A DNA stretch of 64,000 nucleotides from JBCAXA01 sp038534295. GTDB lineage: Bacteria; Pseudomonadota; Gammaproteobacteria; Steroidobacterales; Woeseiaceae. Shown one piece after another: positions 17,172 to 24,558 of this stretch. The stretch's first letter is position 1; each line of letters starts with the position of its first letter. A model generated the notes under the pieces. That model searched no databases. It saw nothing but the letters and a program-made list of their open reading frames with translations, and was not told where the DNA came from. Location of the stretch: assembly GCA_038534295.1 (NCBI GenBank), contig JBCAXA010000002.1:558001-622000 (forward strand), written 5' to 3'. The position numbers and the translations under genes are program-made.

Positions 17172-18047
17172 CTAACGCTGGCCGAATCGGGTATCGGCGA
17201 TGCCGCGGTAGGGCGTGCGATAAATCAACAGGTCGCCGGCGTGTTGCTCGTCGCTCAGCGCGTCTTTCGACAAGGTTTCGCGCGCCGTGGTAACAAACAG
17301 ATAGGTAGCGTCGACGCCGCCAAATGCTACGCAAGTGGGTTGGCTCGCGGGTACCGGTAAGACCCTGTCGACGCTGCCGTTCGGCGCATATCGAACGACT
17401 TGGCTGGCACCCCACTGCGCATTCCACAAATAGCCGTCGGCGTCGACGGTCGAGCCATCCGGGTAACAATGCGGTTCGGTTTGTACGAAAAGCGCCGGTG
17501 CCTTGAGCGCGCCACTAACTGTATCGAGGTCATAACGCTCGATCTGGCGGGTCGGCGTATCAGTAAAGTACAGGACCTTGCCATCGGGACTGGTGCACAG
17601 GCTGTTTGAAATACGAATACCGTCACGGTGCGTCCGACAGGTACCGTCGGCGTGCACCGACCAGAGCTGCCCGCCGGGCTCTCGATCCGGTTTCGTTTCC
17701 TGCAGGCCGCCGCACCAGAAACGACCCTGACGATCAGTTTTGCCATCGTTGAGCCGCACCGCGGGATGTCGCGCGAGTCGGTGCAGCCAAGTCACGTCGT
17801 TCGAGCCGGGCGTCCAAAAGCCAAAACCACTCTCAAAGGCCGCAAGGAAGCCGCGCTCACCGTCGCGCAGTGCAAAGGCACACAACCGTTCTGGCGTCGC
17901 GTAGTCCGCGAGTTCGCGATTGGCCGGGTCGTATCGACAAAGTCGCGCCGATTGGATGTCGGTCCACCACACACACGCCTCAGCTGCGTCCCAAACGACG
18001 CCTTCGCCTAAAGTGTTGCCTACGGCGACGACGTCGACGAGTTCCAT
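17172..18047 (-). CDS. SMP-30/gluconolactonase-like sugar lactonase
   Basis: A 291-residue six-bladed beta-propeller lactonase. Metal-binding positions are visible: Glu in LGEGVVWD near the start, Asn in RLNDGKTD, Asn in RISNSLCTSPDG and Asp in CYPDGSTVDADG. In this operon it should open D-galactono-1,4- (or 1,5-) lactone to galactonate in the cytoplasm. The ATG at 18047 lies just after the DgoA stop. A GTG at 18056 would give a 4-base GTGA overlap and is equally possible. It is the last gene of the SDR-dgoK-dgoA-lactonase operon. Confidence 0.9.
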   Translation of the reverse strand: MELVDVVAVGNTLGEGVVWDAAEACVWWTDIQSARLCRYDPANRELADYATPERLCAFALRDGERGFLAAFESGFGFWTPGSNDVTWLHRLARHPAVRLNDGKTDRQGRFWCGGLQETKPDREPGGQLWSVHADGTCRTHRDGIRISNSLCTSPDGKVLYFTDTPTRQIERYDLDTVSGALKAPALFVQTEPHCYPDGSTVDADGYLWNAQWGASQVVRYAPNGSVDRVLPVPASQPTCVAFGGVDATYLFVTTARETLSKDALSDEQHAGDLLIYRTPYRGIADTRFGQR

Positions 18048-18052
18048 GTCGC

Positions 18053-18697
18053 TCACGTTGGCACCGATGGTCGCATGGCGGCGGCGAGCGCACGGGCTCG
18101 GCCAGCGATGTCGTCGATCGATCGGTCTGGCCGATACAGCTCGCTCCCTACACCGAACCCGATCACGCCGGCATCCAGCCACGCGGCCGCATCGTTCGCG
18201 CCAACGCCGCCGACCGCGATGATGTGGGCGTCCGCCGGCAGCACGGCGCGAACGCCCTTGACGTGAGCCGCGCCGTACGTGCTGGCCGGGAACAATTTCA
18301 GGTAGCGCGCGCCAGCGGCATAGGCCGTCAAGGCCTCGCTGGCGGTTGCCCAGCCGGGTAACGGCAGCAGGCCTCGGCCAATCGTGCGTTCGATGACGGC
18401 AACGTCGGTATTGGGGGCCACGATCAATTGGCCGCCGCTCGCTGCCACCGCATCGACAGCCGCCGTCGTCAGCACCGTGCCCGCACCGACTATGGCGCGA
18501 TCGCCGAATGCGGCGGCGAGTCGGGCGATGGAATCAATCGGCTGCGGCGAGTTGAGCGGTACTTCTATGAGTCGGATACCGGCGTCGAAAATCGCCTCGG
18601 CGACGTCGATCACCGAATCGGGCGTGACGCCGCGGAGTATTGCTACGACGGGCATGTCGCGCATGCTAGCGGCAACGCGCTCGGATAGATCGCTCAT
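18053..18697 (-). CDS. dgoA: 2-dehydro-3-deoxy-6-phosphogalactonate aldolase
   Basis: A 214-residue class I aldolase of the KDPG/KDPGal family. It cleaves 2-keto-3-deoxy-6-phosphogalactonate to pyruvate and glyceraldehyde 3-phosphate. Motifs: VAILRGVTP and IEVPLNSP near the N-terminus, GAGTVL and VAPNTD in the middle, the Schiff-base Lys in YLKLFPAS, and the phosphate loop GGVGAND with GFGVGSELY. The match to DgoA rather than Eda is supported by IEVPLNSPQP and by the adjacent kinase. ATG 18697 overlaps the kinase TGA by 4 bases. Confidence 0.93.
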   Translation of the reverse strand: MSDLSERVAASMRDMPVVAILRGVTPDSVIDVAEAIFDAGIRLIEVPLNSPQPIDSIARLAAAFGDRAIVGAGTVLTTAAVDAVAASGGQLIVAPNTDVAVIERTIGRGLLPLPGWATASEALTAYAAGARYLKLFPASTYGAAHVKGVRAVLPADAHIIAVGGVGANDAAAWLDAGVIGFGVGSELYRPDRSIDDIAGRARALAAAMRPSVPT

Positions 18698-19623
18698 GGC
18701 GTGCGTCCTAGTTCGCCGAGCAGCGCACGATAGCCGGCAATACTCGCCGACACGCTGTCGATTGGGTTACTCGCAACACCGAATACGTGCAGAGCACGAC
18801 AGTAGCGCGCAGCGAGCGCGGCTTCGGCCACGACGGTGACGGCGCGAGTCGACCAGCCGGCTCGCTCGCTGATGCCGAGTCCGGTCGCAATGTCACCACC
18901 AATGAGTAAGCCTGATAAATACGCCGCTGCCTGTGCGGAGTCCAACTCGCCCGCGAGTTGCCGCGCGCGCGTTGAAAACAACAGCGATTGCAGTGTGGCT
19001 GGACCGGCGGCGTGGATCGCGTTCAGACCGGCATCGAACGCCTCGTCGTCGCGATCGTCCGGGTCGCCGGCGACCAAAACACTGTGCTGCGACAACAGTG
19101 CGAATAGCTCGCCTGTCAGAACCGTAAAAAAACCGGTAATCGTGTCGTCGGCAATGCTGACCCACTTATTGTGTGTGCCGGGCAAGATCACGAGCTGAGC
19201 GGCACCGGCCGGTGCTGCGCCTAGCGCTTGTAATTCTTCGCCGCGCATCACGTCATATTCGCCGAGCGGATTGCGGCAACTGACACCACCAATGATGTCG
19301 GCATTGCGATCGGCAAGCGAGACAGTTGCACGCGCCGCGGCCAAGGCATCGAGCCGGGCCGGGCAGGGTACGTACGGAACTTCGTGCCAGCCGATGTTCG
19401 AGCTCGCCATGCCCGATACGATCACTGGCACGTCGTCAGCGCCGATCATCCAATCGTCTAGCAGGTCACTCAAGCACGCGGCGAACGATGTGCCCGTGAG
19501 CGCTTTGATGCCTGGGCCCGTACGGGGCCCAGCCACCGCCAGGTCGCCGTGTGAGTCCGTACCGACGCGAAACGCGCGCAAGTGTGTCGTGCCCCAATCG
19601 GCCGCGATGAACTGCACCGTCAC
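18694..19623 (-). CDS. dgoK: 2-dehydro-3-deoxygalactonokinase
   Basis: A 309-residue kinase phosphorylating 2-keto-3-deoxygalactonate at C6, the step before DgoA. The N-terminal IAADWGTTHLRAFRV is the phosphate-1 motif of DgoK. GMASSNIGWHEVPYVPCP and VILPGTHNKWV are typical family blocks, and TGELFALLSQHSVL follows. The frame extends to 19809, but homology starts at GTG 19623. That codon overlaps the TGA of the upstream SDR gene (GTGA), so the gene is translationally coupled on both sides. Confidence 0.93.
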   Translation of the reverse strand: MTVQFIAADWGTTHLRAFRVGTDSHGDLAVAGPRTGPGIKALTGTSFAACLSDLLDDWMIGADDVPVIVSGMASSNIGWHEVPYVPCPARLDALAAARATVSLADRNADIIGGVSCRNPLGEYDVMRGEELQALGAAPAGAAQLVILPGTHNKWVSIADDTITGFFTVLTGELFALLSQHSVLVAGDPDDRDDEAFDAGLNAIHAAGPATLQSLLFSTRARQLAGELDSAQAAAYLSGLLIGGDIATGLGISERAGWSTRAVTVVAEAALAARYCRALHVFGVASNPIDSVSASIAGYRALLGELGRTP

Positions 19624-20378
19624 GTGCGTCCGCCGTCGATGGCGATGTTCTGCCCGGTGATCATCGCGCTGTCGTCGGCGGCGAGGAACAGCGCGAGATT
19701 GGCGACGTCGGCGGCCTGTATGCGTGTCTGTAACGCCACGTGTTGCATCCATTCGGCTTCTGCTTCTGGGGTCAGCCACCGTTCGAGTTGCCGATCGGTC
19801 GCGACCCAACCAGGCAGGATTCCATTGACGCGCACACCGCTGGGACCGTACTCGCGTGCGAGCGCCTTGGTCATTCCAATCAGTCCCGCCTTGGCCGTGA
19901 CGTAGCCTGGCATGTCGACGGGTCCGAGCAATGCGTTGATTGAGCTCAAGTTGAGAATGACGCCCTGGCGGGCAACGGCCATTGCGCTAAAAACAGCTTG
20001 AGAGGCGAAGTACGCGGCATCGAGATTTACGGCGAGGCAGCGCCGCCAAAATTCGGGCGTCACGTCTTGCGGTTTGTGCCGAGTGTCGTCTGCAACGTTG
20101 TTGACCAAAACCGTCGTTGCGGCGACCTCCGTCGCAAAAGACTCGAGCGCGTTCGAAAGTGCGGCAACGTCGGTTACGTCGACCTCGCGGAACCACGGTG
20201 GCGGCAGGTTGTCCTCTACCAAGCCCTCAATTAGGCTCGCTGCCGCCGCTGCGTCGATGTCGAGAAAACCGACCCGGGCATGTTGCCGCGCGAACGCCGC
20301 AACGATTGCCGCGCCGATGCCGGTAGCACCGCCGGTAACGAAAACGGGGCAGTCCCTGAGGCTCGGGTAAATCGTCAT
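19620..20378 (-). CDS. SDR-family sugar dehydrogenase, probable D-galactose 1-dehydrogenase
   Basis: A 252-residue short-chain dehydrogenase. The cofactor motif TGGATGIG is near residue 13, with Asp in FLDID pointing to NAD rather than NADP. NNVADD follows. The catalytic Ser is in LNLSSINAL and the Tyr/Lys pair in YVTAKAG. The C-terminus GQNIAIDGGRT is typical. As first gene of the galactose oxidation operon it should oxidise galactose to its lactone. Sugar dehydrogenases of this type also take arabinose or fucose, so specificity is inferred. ATG 20378 is preferred to the TTG at 20399. It is divergent from dgoD. Confidence 0.85.
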   Translation of the reverse strand: MTIYPSLRDCPVFVTGGATGIGAAIVAAFARQHARVGFLDIDAAAAASLIEGLVEDNLPPPWFREVDVTDVAALSNALESFATEVAATTVLVNNVADDTRHKPQDVTPEFWRRCLAVNLDAAYFASQAVFSAMAVARQGVILNLSSINALLGPVDMPGYVTAKAGLIGMTKALAREYGPSGVRVNGILPGWVATDRQLERWLTPEAEAEWMQHVALQTRIQAADVANLALFLAADDSAMITGQNIAIDGGRT

Positions 20379-20420
20379 AGGCAGATTCGGCGCCGGCAAG
20401 GTCGCAAGTGGGCGTGGAGC

Positions 20421-20450
20421 ATATTACATATTTATCGTATAATTTCGCAA
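20421..20450 (+). promoter_or_regulatory. Promoter/operator region of dgoD and the divergent galactose operon
   Basis: AT-rich patch in the 129-base divergent gap. A perfect -10 hexamer TATAAT sits at 20438-20443, reading toward dgoD, 65 bases before its ATG. The -35 spacing is met only by a poor hexamer. The patch ATTTATCGTATAAT shares words with the patches near the TonB receptor and the GntR gene. That makes it a candidate regulator-binding site covering both divergent promoters. Confidence 0.45.
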
Positions 20451-20507
20451 CGAGACCGGTGGGGCCGAGGCCGTGCTCGTGGCACACAATAACGAGAATC
20501 GCGCGTC

Positions 20508-21656
20508 ATGAAGATTACCGGCTTACGGCTTTATCCGGTGCCACCGCGCTGGCTGTTTCTTGCCGTCGATACCGACGCAGGACTGACCGGGTGGGGTGAG
20601 CCCATTGTCGAGGGCCGCGCTGCGACCGTCGCCGCCGCTGTCGAGGAGCTTTCCGACTATCTCATCGGCCGCGATCCACGCGCCATCAACGACATTTGGC
20701 AAACCCTTTACCGCGGCGGTTTTTATCGCGGCGGGCCAGTGCTGATGTCAGCGATCGCTGGCATCGATCAGGCGCTCTGGGACATTAAGGGCAAAGAGCT
20801 CAATCAGCCTGTGTACAAGCTGTTAGGCGGTGCGTTGCGTGAGCGCATGAAGACGTACACATGGGTTGGCGGCGACGATCCGGCCGATGAATGTGCCCAC
20901 ATTGAGCGCCTGCTGGAGCAGGGCTGGGATACGTTCAAACTGAACGGCACGGGTCGCCTGCGGATGGTCGACAACTATCGCTCAATTGAGAAAGTCATCT
21001 CGCGCGTCGCTGCAATCCGCGAAGCGTTTGGCAGCCGGATTGATTTCGGACTCGACTTTCACGGTCGCGTGTCGGTTCCAATGGCCAAAGTGCTGCTGAA
21101 GGAACTCGAGCCGTTTCACCCGCTGTTCGTTGAAGAGCCAGTGTTGCCGGAGCAGGCGGAGCAATACCCGATTCTCTGTCAGCACACGAGCATCGTGCTG
21201 GCCGGCGGTGAACGTATGTACAGCCGCTTCGACTTCAAACGCGTGCTCGAGCGTGGTGGGCTTGGATTGCTGCAGCCTGACTTGTCGCATGCCGGCGGGA
21301 TTACCGAGTGCATCAAAATTGCGGCAATGGCAGAGGCCTATGACGTCGGCTTGGCGCCGCATTGCCCGTTGGGGCCCATTGCCCTTGCAGCGTGTCTCGC
21401 CGTCGATTTCGTCTCGTACAACGCGGTGATTCAAGAGCAATCCATCGGTATGCATTACAACGATGGCACCGAGTTCCTCGACTACGTCGTCAACAAGGAC
21501 GACTTCCGCATCGTCGACGGCTATATCGCGCCGCTACCCGGACCAGGTTTGGGGGTCGTCATCGATCAGGCGGCCGTCGAGAAAGCAGCCCAGCGCGGCA
21601 CCGATTGGAAGAACCCGGTTTGGCGCCACGACGATGGCGCGATCGCCGAATGGTAG
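20508..21656 (+). CDS. dgoD: D-galactonate dehydratase
   Basis: A 382-residue enolase-superfamily dehydratase converting D-galactonate to 2-keto-3-deoxygalactonate; it has the same length as the E. coli enzyme. Metal ligands and bases fall at the E. coli numbering: Asp183 and His185 in LDFHGR, Glu in VEEPV, Glu in GGERMYSRF, and His in APHCPLGPIA. The N-terminal capping domain LYPVPPRWLFLAVDT is also typical. It is transcribed away from the operon encoding the other steps and runs tail-to-tail into the GntR gene with 4 bases between. Confidence 0.97.
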   Translation: MKITGLRLYPVPPRWLFLAVDTDAGLTGWGEPIVEGRAATVAAAVEELSDYLIGRDPRAINDIWQTLYRGGFYRGGPVLMSAIAGIDQALWDIKGKELNQPVYKLLGGALRERMKTYTWVGGDDPADECAHIERLLEQGWDTFKLNGTGRLRMVDNYRSIEKVISRVAAIREAFGSRIDFGLDFHGRVSVPMAKVLLKELEPFHPLFVEEPVLPEQAEQYPILCQHTSIVLAGGERMYSRFDFKRVLERGGLGLLQPDLSHAGGITECIKIAAMAEAYDVGLAPHCPLGPIALAACLAVDFVSYNAVIQEQSIGMHYNDGTEFLDYVVNKDDFRIVDGYIAPLPGPGLGVVIDQAAVEKAAQRGTDWKNPVWRHDDGAIAEW

Positions 21657-21660
21657 TTGG

Positions 21661-22383
21661 CTAGTGTTCGCCGTCGCCGTTGGCCAGCGCGGCATTGATT
21701 AACCGCAGCGCTTCTTCGACCAGCAGCGTGGTTTGCTCCTGCGCCGCTTGCGGATCAGCCGCGGCGATCGCGTCGAAGATCGACTTGTGATCGTCGTAAT
21801 TGGCCGCTTGTACGCCCGCCAGTCGGTTCGTATATCGAATACTGACGCGGAGCGTCGTATCGGTGATGCGCCCAAGCTGGGCGAAGAAGCGATTGCCGCT
21901 CGCATCCAGAATGCTGGTATGAAACCCGATGTCGGCTTCCAGCGGGTCGTCCAAGCCAGTTTCGGCGCGGCGCATGCGCTCTAACGCATCCTTGATTGTC
22001 GCTATCGCGTCCGGGTTTTGCCGCTCTGCCGCAAGATGGGCGGCTTCTGGCTCTACCGCGAGTCGCAGCTCGGTAAATTCCCGCAGCAGCGTCAACGACG
22101 GATTGGATTCGCGAATCCAGCCGAGCACATCGGCATCGAACAGGTTCCATTGAGTCTCAGGCAGCACGCGGATGCCTTGACGTGCGCGGCTGGTCAGCAG
22201 TCCTTTCGCGGCGAGCGACTTCACGGCTTCGCGCGCGGCGCTGCGGCTGACTTCCAGCTGTTTGCAAAGATCGGCTTCGCTCGGCACGGGATTGTGCGTT
22301 CCGTACTTGCCGCTAATGATCGCTTTTCCAAGAAAATGAGCGACTTGCTGAGTTAAATTAAGGCCACTTCTTGATATGAGCAT
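21661..22383 (-). CDS. GntR/FadR-family regulator, DgoR-like
   Basis: A 240-residue regulator. The N-terminal winged helix (VPSEADLCKQLEVSRSAAREA, about residues 32-52) is followed by an all-helical FCD effector domain with metal/ligand residues Asp, His and His (EADIGFHTSIL, DDHKSIFDAI). ATG 22383 has AGGAGAG 8 bases upstream; a GTG at 22422 is less likely. Its place beside dgoD and its resemblance to galactonate-responsive DgoR suggest repression of the galactose operons with galactonate or a related acid as inducer. That effector role is inference. Confidence 0.87.
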   Translation of the reverse strand: MLISRSGLNLTQQVAHFLGKAIISGKYGTHNPVPSEADLCKQLEVSRSAAREAVKSLAAKGLLTSRARQGIRVLPETQWNLFDADVLGWIRESNPSLTLLREFTELRLAVEPEAAHLAAERQNPDAIATIKDALERMRRAETGLDDPLEADIGFHTSILDASGNRFFAQLGRITDTTLRVSIRYTNRLAGVQAANYDDHKSIFDAIAAADPQAAQEQTTLLVEEALRLINAALANGDGEH

Positions 22384-22430
22384 CGCCGCTGCTCTCCTGC
22401 TGCGCGTGCTCCCCTCATGCACGCTGTTGG

Positions 22431-22455
22431 ATACGTATATATATAGTATAAATCA
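22431..22455. promoter_or_regulatory. AT-rich element between GntR regulator and VOC gene
   Basis: Divergent gap with ATACGTATATATATAGTAT at 22431-22449. This is an ATAC...GTAT inverted repeat with an 11-base AT spacer, followed by AAATC. The reverse strand reads ATTTATACTATATATATA, matching about 15 of 20 positions of the patch before the TonB receptor. It may be an operator for the adjacent GntR protein, and it could also supply -10 elements. Confidence 0.3.
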
Positions 22456-22527
22456 AAGCCGTCGAGCTGTCGTGCGCTCGAGTACCGATCGCCGACGCTT
22501 TTCGCGCACATCGCATCGGAGTGAGTC

Positions 22528-22938
22528 ATGCAGCTGAATCAAGTCACGGTGCCATGTACCGCCCACTCGTTCGCCGAGTGCCTCACGTTTTACGAGGCCC
22601 TCGGCCTGACGCTGATCGTCCACACGCACAATCGCTACGCCCGCTTCGAATGCCCCGATACCGACGCCGGTCCGCCGGCTACGATGTCACTGCATGTTGT
22701 CGATCAACTAATCGGACCGTCGCAGACGGTTGTTTATTTCGAGGCAGAAAATCTCGATGAAGCCGTCGCGACGGCGCGCTCTCGAGGGATCGAATTCGAC
22801 TCGGGCCCAGCGGACCAAGCGTGGCTGTGGCGCGAGGCTCGTTGTCGGGACCCAGCCGGTAATCCGATCTGTTTTTATTCCGCCGGCCAAAACCGCCGCT
22901 TCCCGCCTTGGCGGCGCGATCGCGGTCAAACCAAGTGA
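22528..22938 (+). CDS. VOC (glyoxalase/bleomycin-resistance fold) family protein
   Basis: A 136-residue vicinal-oxygen-chelate protein with the repeated beta-alpha-beta-beta-beta fold. The first repeat starts at NQVTVPC with FYEALGLTLI, and the second ends in CRDPAGNPICFY. Possible metal ligands are Glu in ARFECPD and Asp/Glu in the second repeat. The usual first-strand His is absent (NQVTV), so metal binding is uncertain. It is divergent from the GntR regulator and might belong to its regulon. Substrate unknown. Confidence 0.8.
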   Translation: MQLNQVTVPCTAHSFAECLTFYEALGLTLIVHTHNRYARFECPDTDAGPPATMSLHVVDQLIGPSQTVVYFEAENLDEAVATARSRGIEFDSGPADQAWLWREARCRDPAGNPICFYSAGQNRRFPPWRRDRGQTK

Positions 22939-23059
22939 CGGTTTGAGGCGGTCTTTCTATTCGGCAAAGCCGAAGCAATCACACAGTTAATACGAATATT
23001 CAGTAGAGTAAAGAGTGCCTATCCTTGTCTCCGAAATTTAAAGGAGAAGGAGAAAGTCG

Positions 23060-23704
23060 ATGGGTTTGACGGGAATTGCGAACCGTTTTTTGGCGGCGCT
23101 GGCGTTGATCGTCGTGGCGACGCCCAGTGCTCTGGCCGAGAGCTATGTGGAAATCCGCGATCCGTTGCGCGGTGTGACTTTTTATAGCGTGCAGCTGAGT
23201 ACCGACACGATTCGCGAGCTGAGCACGAGCGAAGATTTCTTCGGCGATATGGACGAGCAAGTAACGCTTGGACTCAGCGCGTTTTATTTCGATGAGAGCG
23301 AGCGGATCGACGAATTTGTAATGTGGCTACGCCACGACGGCGGATCGCGCTGGTTTTCCGGTCCTGAGCAAACGCCGATGAGTCTCTCTATCGATGACGG
23401 TTTCGAGACACTGCCGCAGCTGCACGCATTGCCGACAAAACCCCGCGCTGACGGAGCTCGATTGGTCGAAAAGCTCGAATTCACGGTGAGTCCGAAGGTG
23501 TTTGCAGAAATGAAGCGTGCCGAACGCGTTGTCGTTGAGCTGTCGACGCTAATGGGTGCGGTTTCCAAGTCACTCACGCTGGATGAGATCGCGTATCTGC
23601 AGCGTTTCGAGCAACGCATCAGCAGCAGTCACGATGCCATCAAGAAGGTCGCCAGCGATGCCGGCGTCGAATTGACGGCGGTGTCGATCCACGCCGACCG
23701 ATAA
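23060..23704 (+). CDS. Secreted protein of unknown function
   Basis: A 214-residue exported protein with a clear signal peptide (FLAALALIVVATPSALAES, cut near residue 30). I do not recognise the mature part. It is acidic, with mixed beta and helical character, and ends in a charged helix (DEIAYLQRFEQRISSSHDAIKK). A very strong ribosome site (AAGGAGAAGGAGAAAG) precedes the ATG, so high expression is plausible. It converges on the next gene with 3 bases between stops, and no terminator hairpin fits there. Confidence 0.7.
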   Translation: MGLTGIANRFLAALALIVVATPSALAESYVEIRDPLRGVTFYSVQLSTDTIRELSTSEDFFGDMDEQVTLGLSAFYFDESERIDEFVMWLRHDGGSRWFSGPEQTPMSLSIDDGFETLPQLHALPTKPRADGARLVEKLEFTVSPKVFAEMKRAERVVVELSTLMGAVSKSLTLDEIAYLQRFEQRISSSHDAIKKVASDAGVELTAVSIHADR

Positions 23705-23707
23705 TGG

Positions 23708-24415
23708 CTAGGACGGTTGCCGCCGGTGTTGCGCAAACCGCATGCCGGCGGCGATCAGCAGCAAAATCACCCAAAGTACAGACAGCGCGCCGCTGCCGCC
23801 GCCGGAGCCGAACGTCGGCGGCGGCGCCGGCTCGGTTAACAGCGTCGTGTTGCCGGCGTCGAAAGCAAGGTCGGTGATGTACTCTTCGCCGAACGTAACC
23901 TCGAGCAGCGGGTTGTCTTCGACGATGTTGTTTGAGTTCTGGATCCGACCGGTCCCGTCGGCGCGCAGCTCGAGCAGCGCCGGATGAAACCGGCCGTTGT
24001 CGATTTCTCGGCCGTTGAATGTAAAAACGACGTCGTTTCCGACCAACTCAGCAATCTGTACGCCGTCGGTGAGCACGGCCGTAGCGGCCACCTCGAAGCG
24101 CAATGAGCTGCCCTGTGCGTAAAACTCGGCGCCATCCATGTCGCGCTGCAAGGCGAACGCCGGGAAACCAGACGGCGTGCCGGCGACCAGCTCGCCGGTG
24201 ACCGAGTAAGTGACACGCTGTAGGGGCGGGTTGTTATAGACACCTGGTTGTAGGGCGCCATCGATCTCGATATCGAACTGAAACTCATCGACGTTGCTGA
24301 ACACGGTCGTGACCTGAAAATTGTCGCTGCTGAGCGACAACAGAGTCGTTTGCGCGTTTGCTGCACTAACTGCCCAGCCGAACACGGCCAAGCCAACGAG
24401 AAACTTGCGAATCAT
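23708..24415 (-). CDS. Exported protein with GlyGly-CTERM-like C-terminal anchor
   Basis: A 235-residue protein with an N-terminal signal peptide (LVGLAVFGWAVSAANAQ). A beta-rich mature domain of unknown family follows. The tripartite C-terminus has a Gly/Ser-rich stretch (FGSGGGSG), a hydrophobic helix (ALSVLWVILLLIAAG) and a basic end (QHRRQ). This layout matches GlyGly-CTERM signals processed by rhombosortase and handed to type II secretion. No rhombosortase gene is in the window. ATG 24415 has AGGAG 7 bases upstream, so I prefer it to GTG 24421. Confidence 0.7.
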   Translation of the reverse strand: MIRKFLVGLAVFGWAVSAANAQTTLLSLSSDNFQVTTVFSNVDEFQFDIEIDGALQPGVYNNPPLQRVTYSVTGELVAGTPSGFPAFALQRDMDGAEFYAQGSSLRFEVAATAVLTDGVQIAELVGNDVVFTFNGREIDNGRFHPALLELRADGTGRIQNSNNIVEDNPLLEVTFGEEYITDLAFDAGNTTLLTEPAPPPTFGSGGGSGALSVLWVILLLIAAGMRFAQHRRQPS

Positions 24416-24558
24416 CGCCACACTCCTAGATTCTGGCCGGTCGATAACGATGCAAGCTGTCGATTCGTTGACCGACGACCATTGTCCTGTCCGACCATGG
24501 CTAGTACGAGGAGTTGCGCCGACGTCGGTCTGGAAGTCTTGCGATGCGCAGGAATGGA

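Noticed and set aside
22926..22974. Two small hairpins after the VOC gene (TCAAACC/GGTTTGA and TTCGGC/GCCGAA).
   Set aside because: Stems of 7 and 6 pairs with no following T-run, and the first overlaps the stop codon; too weak to call a terminator.
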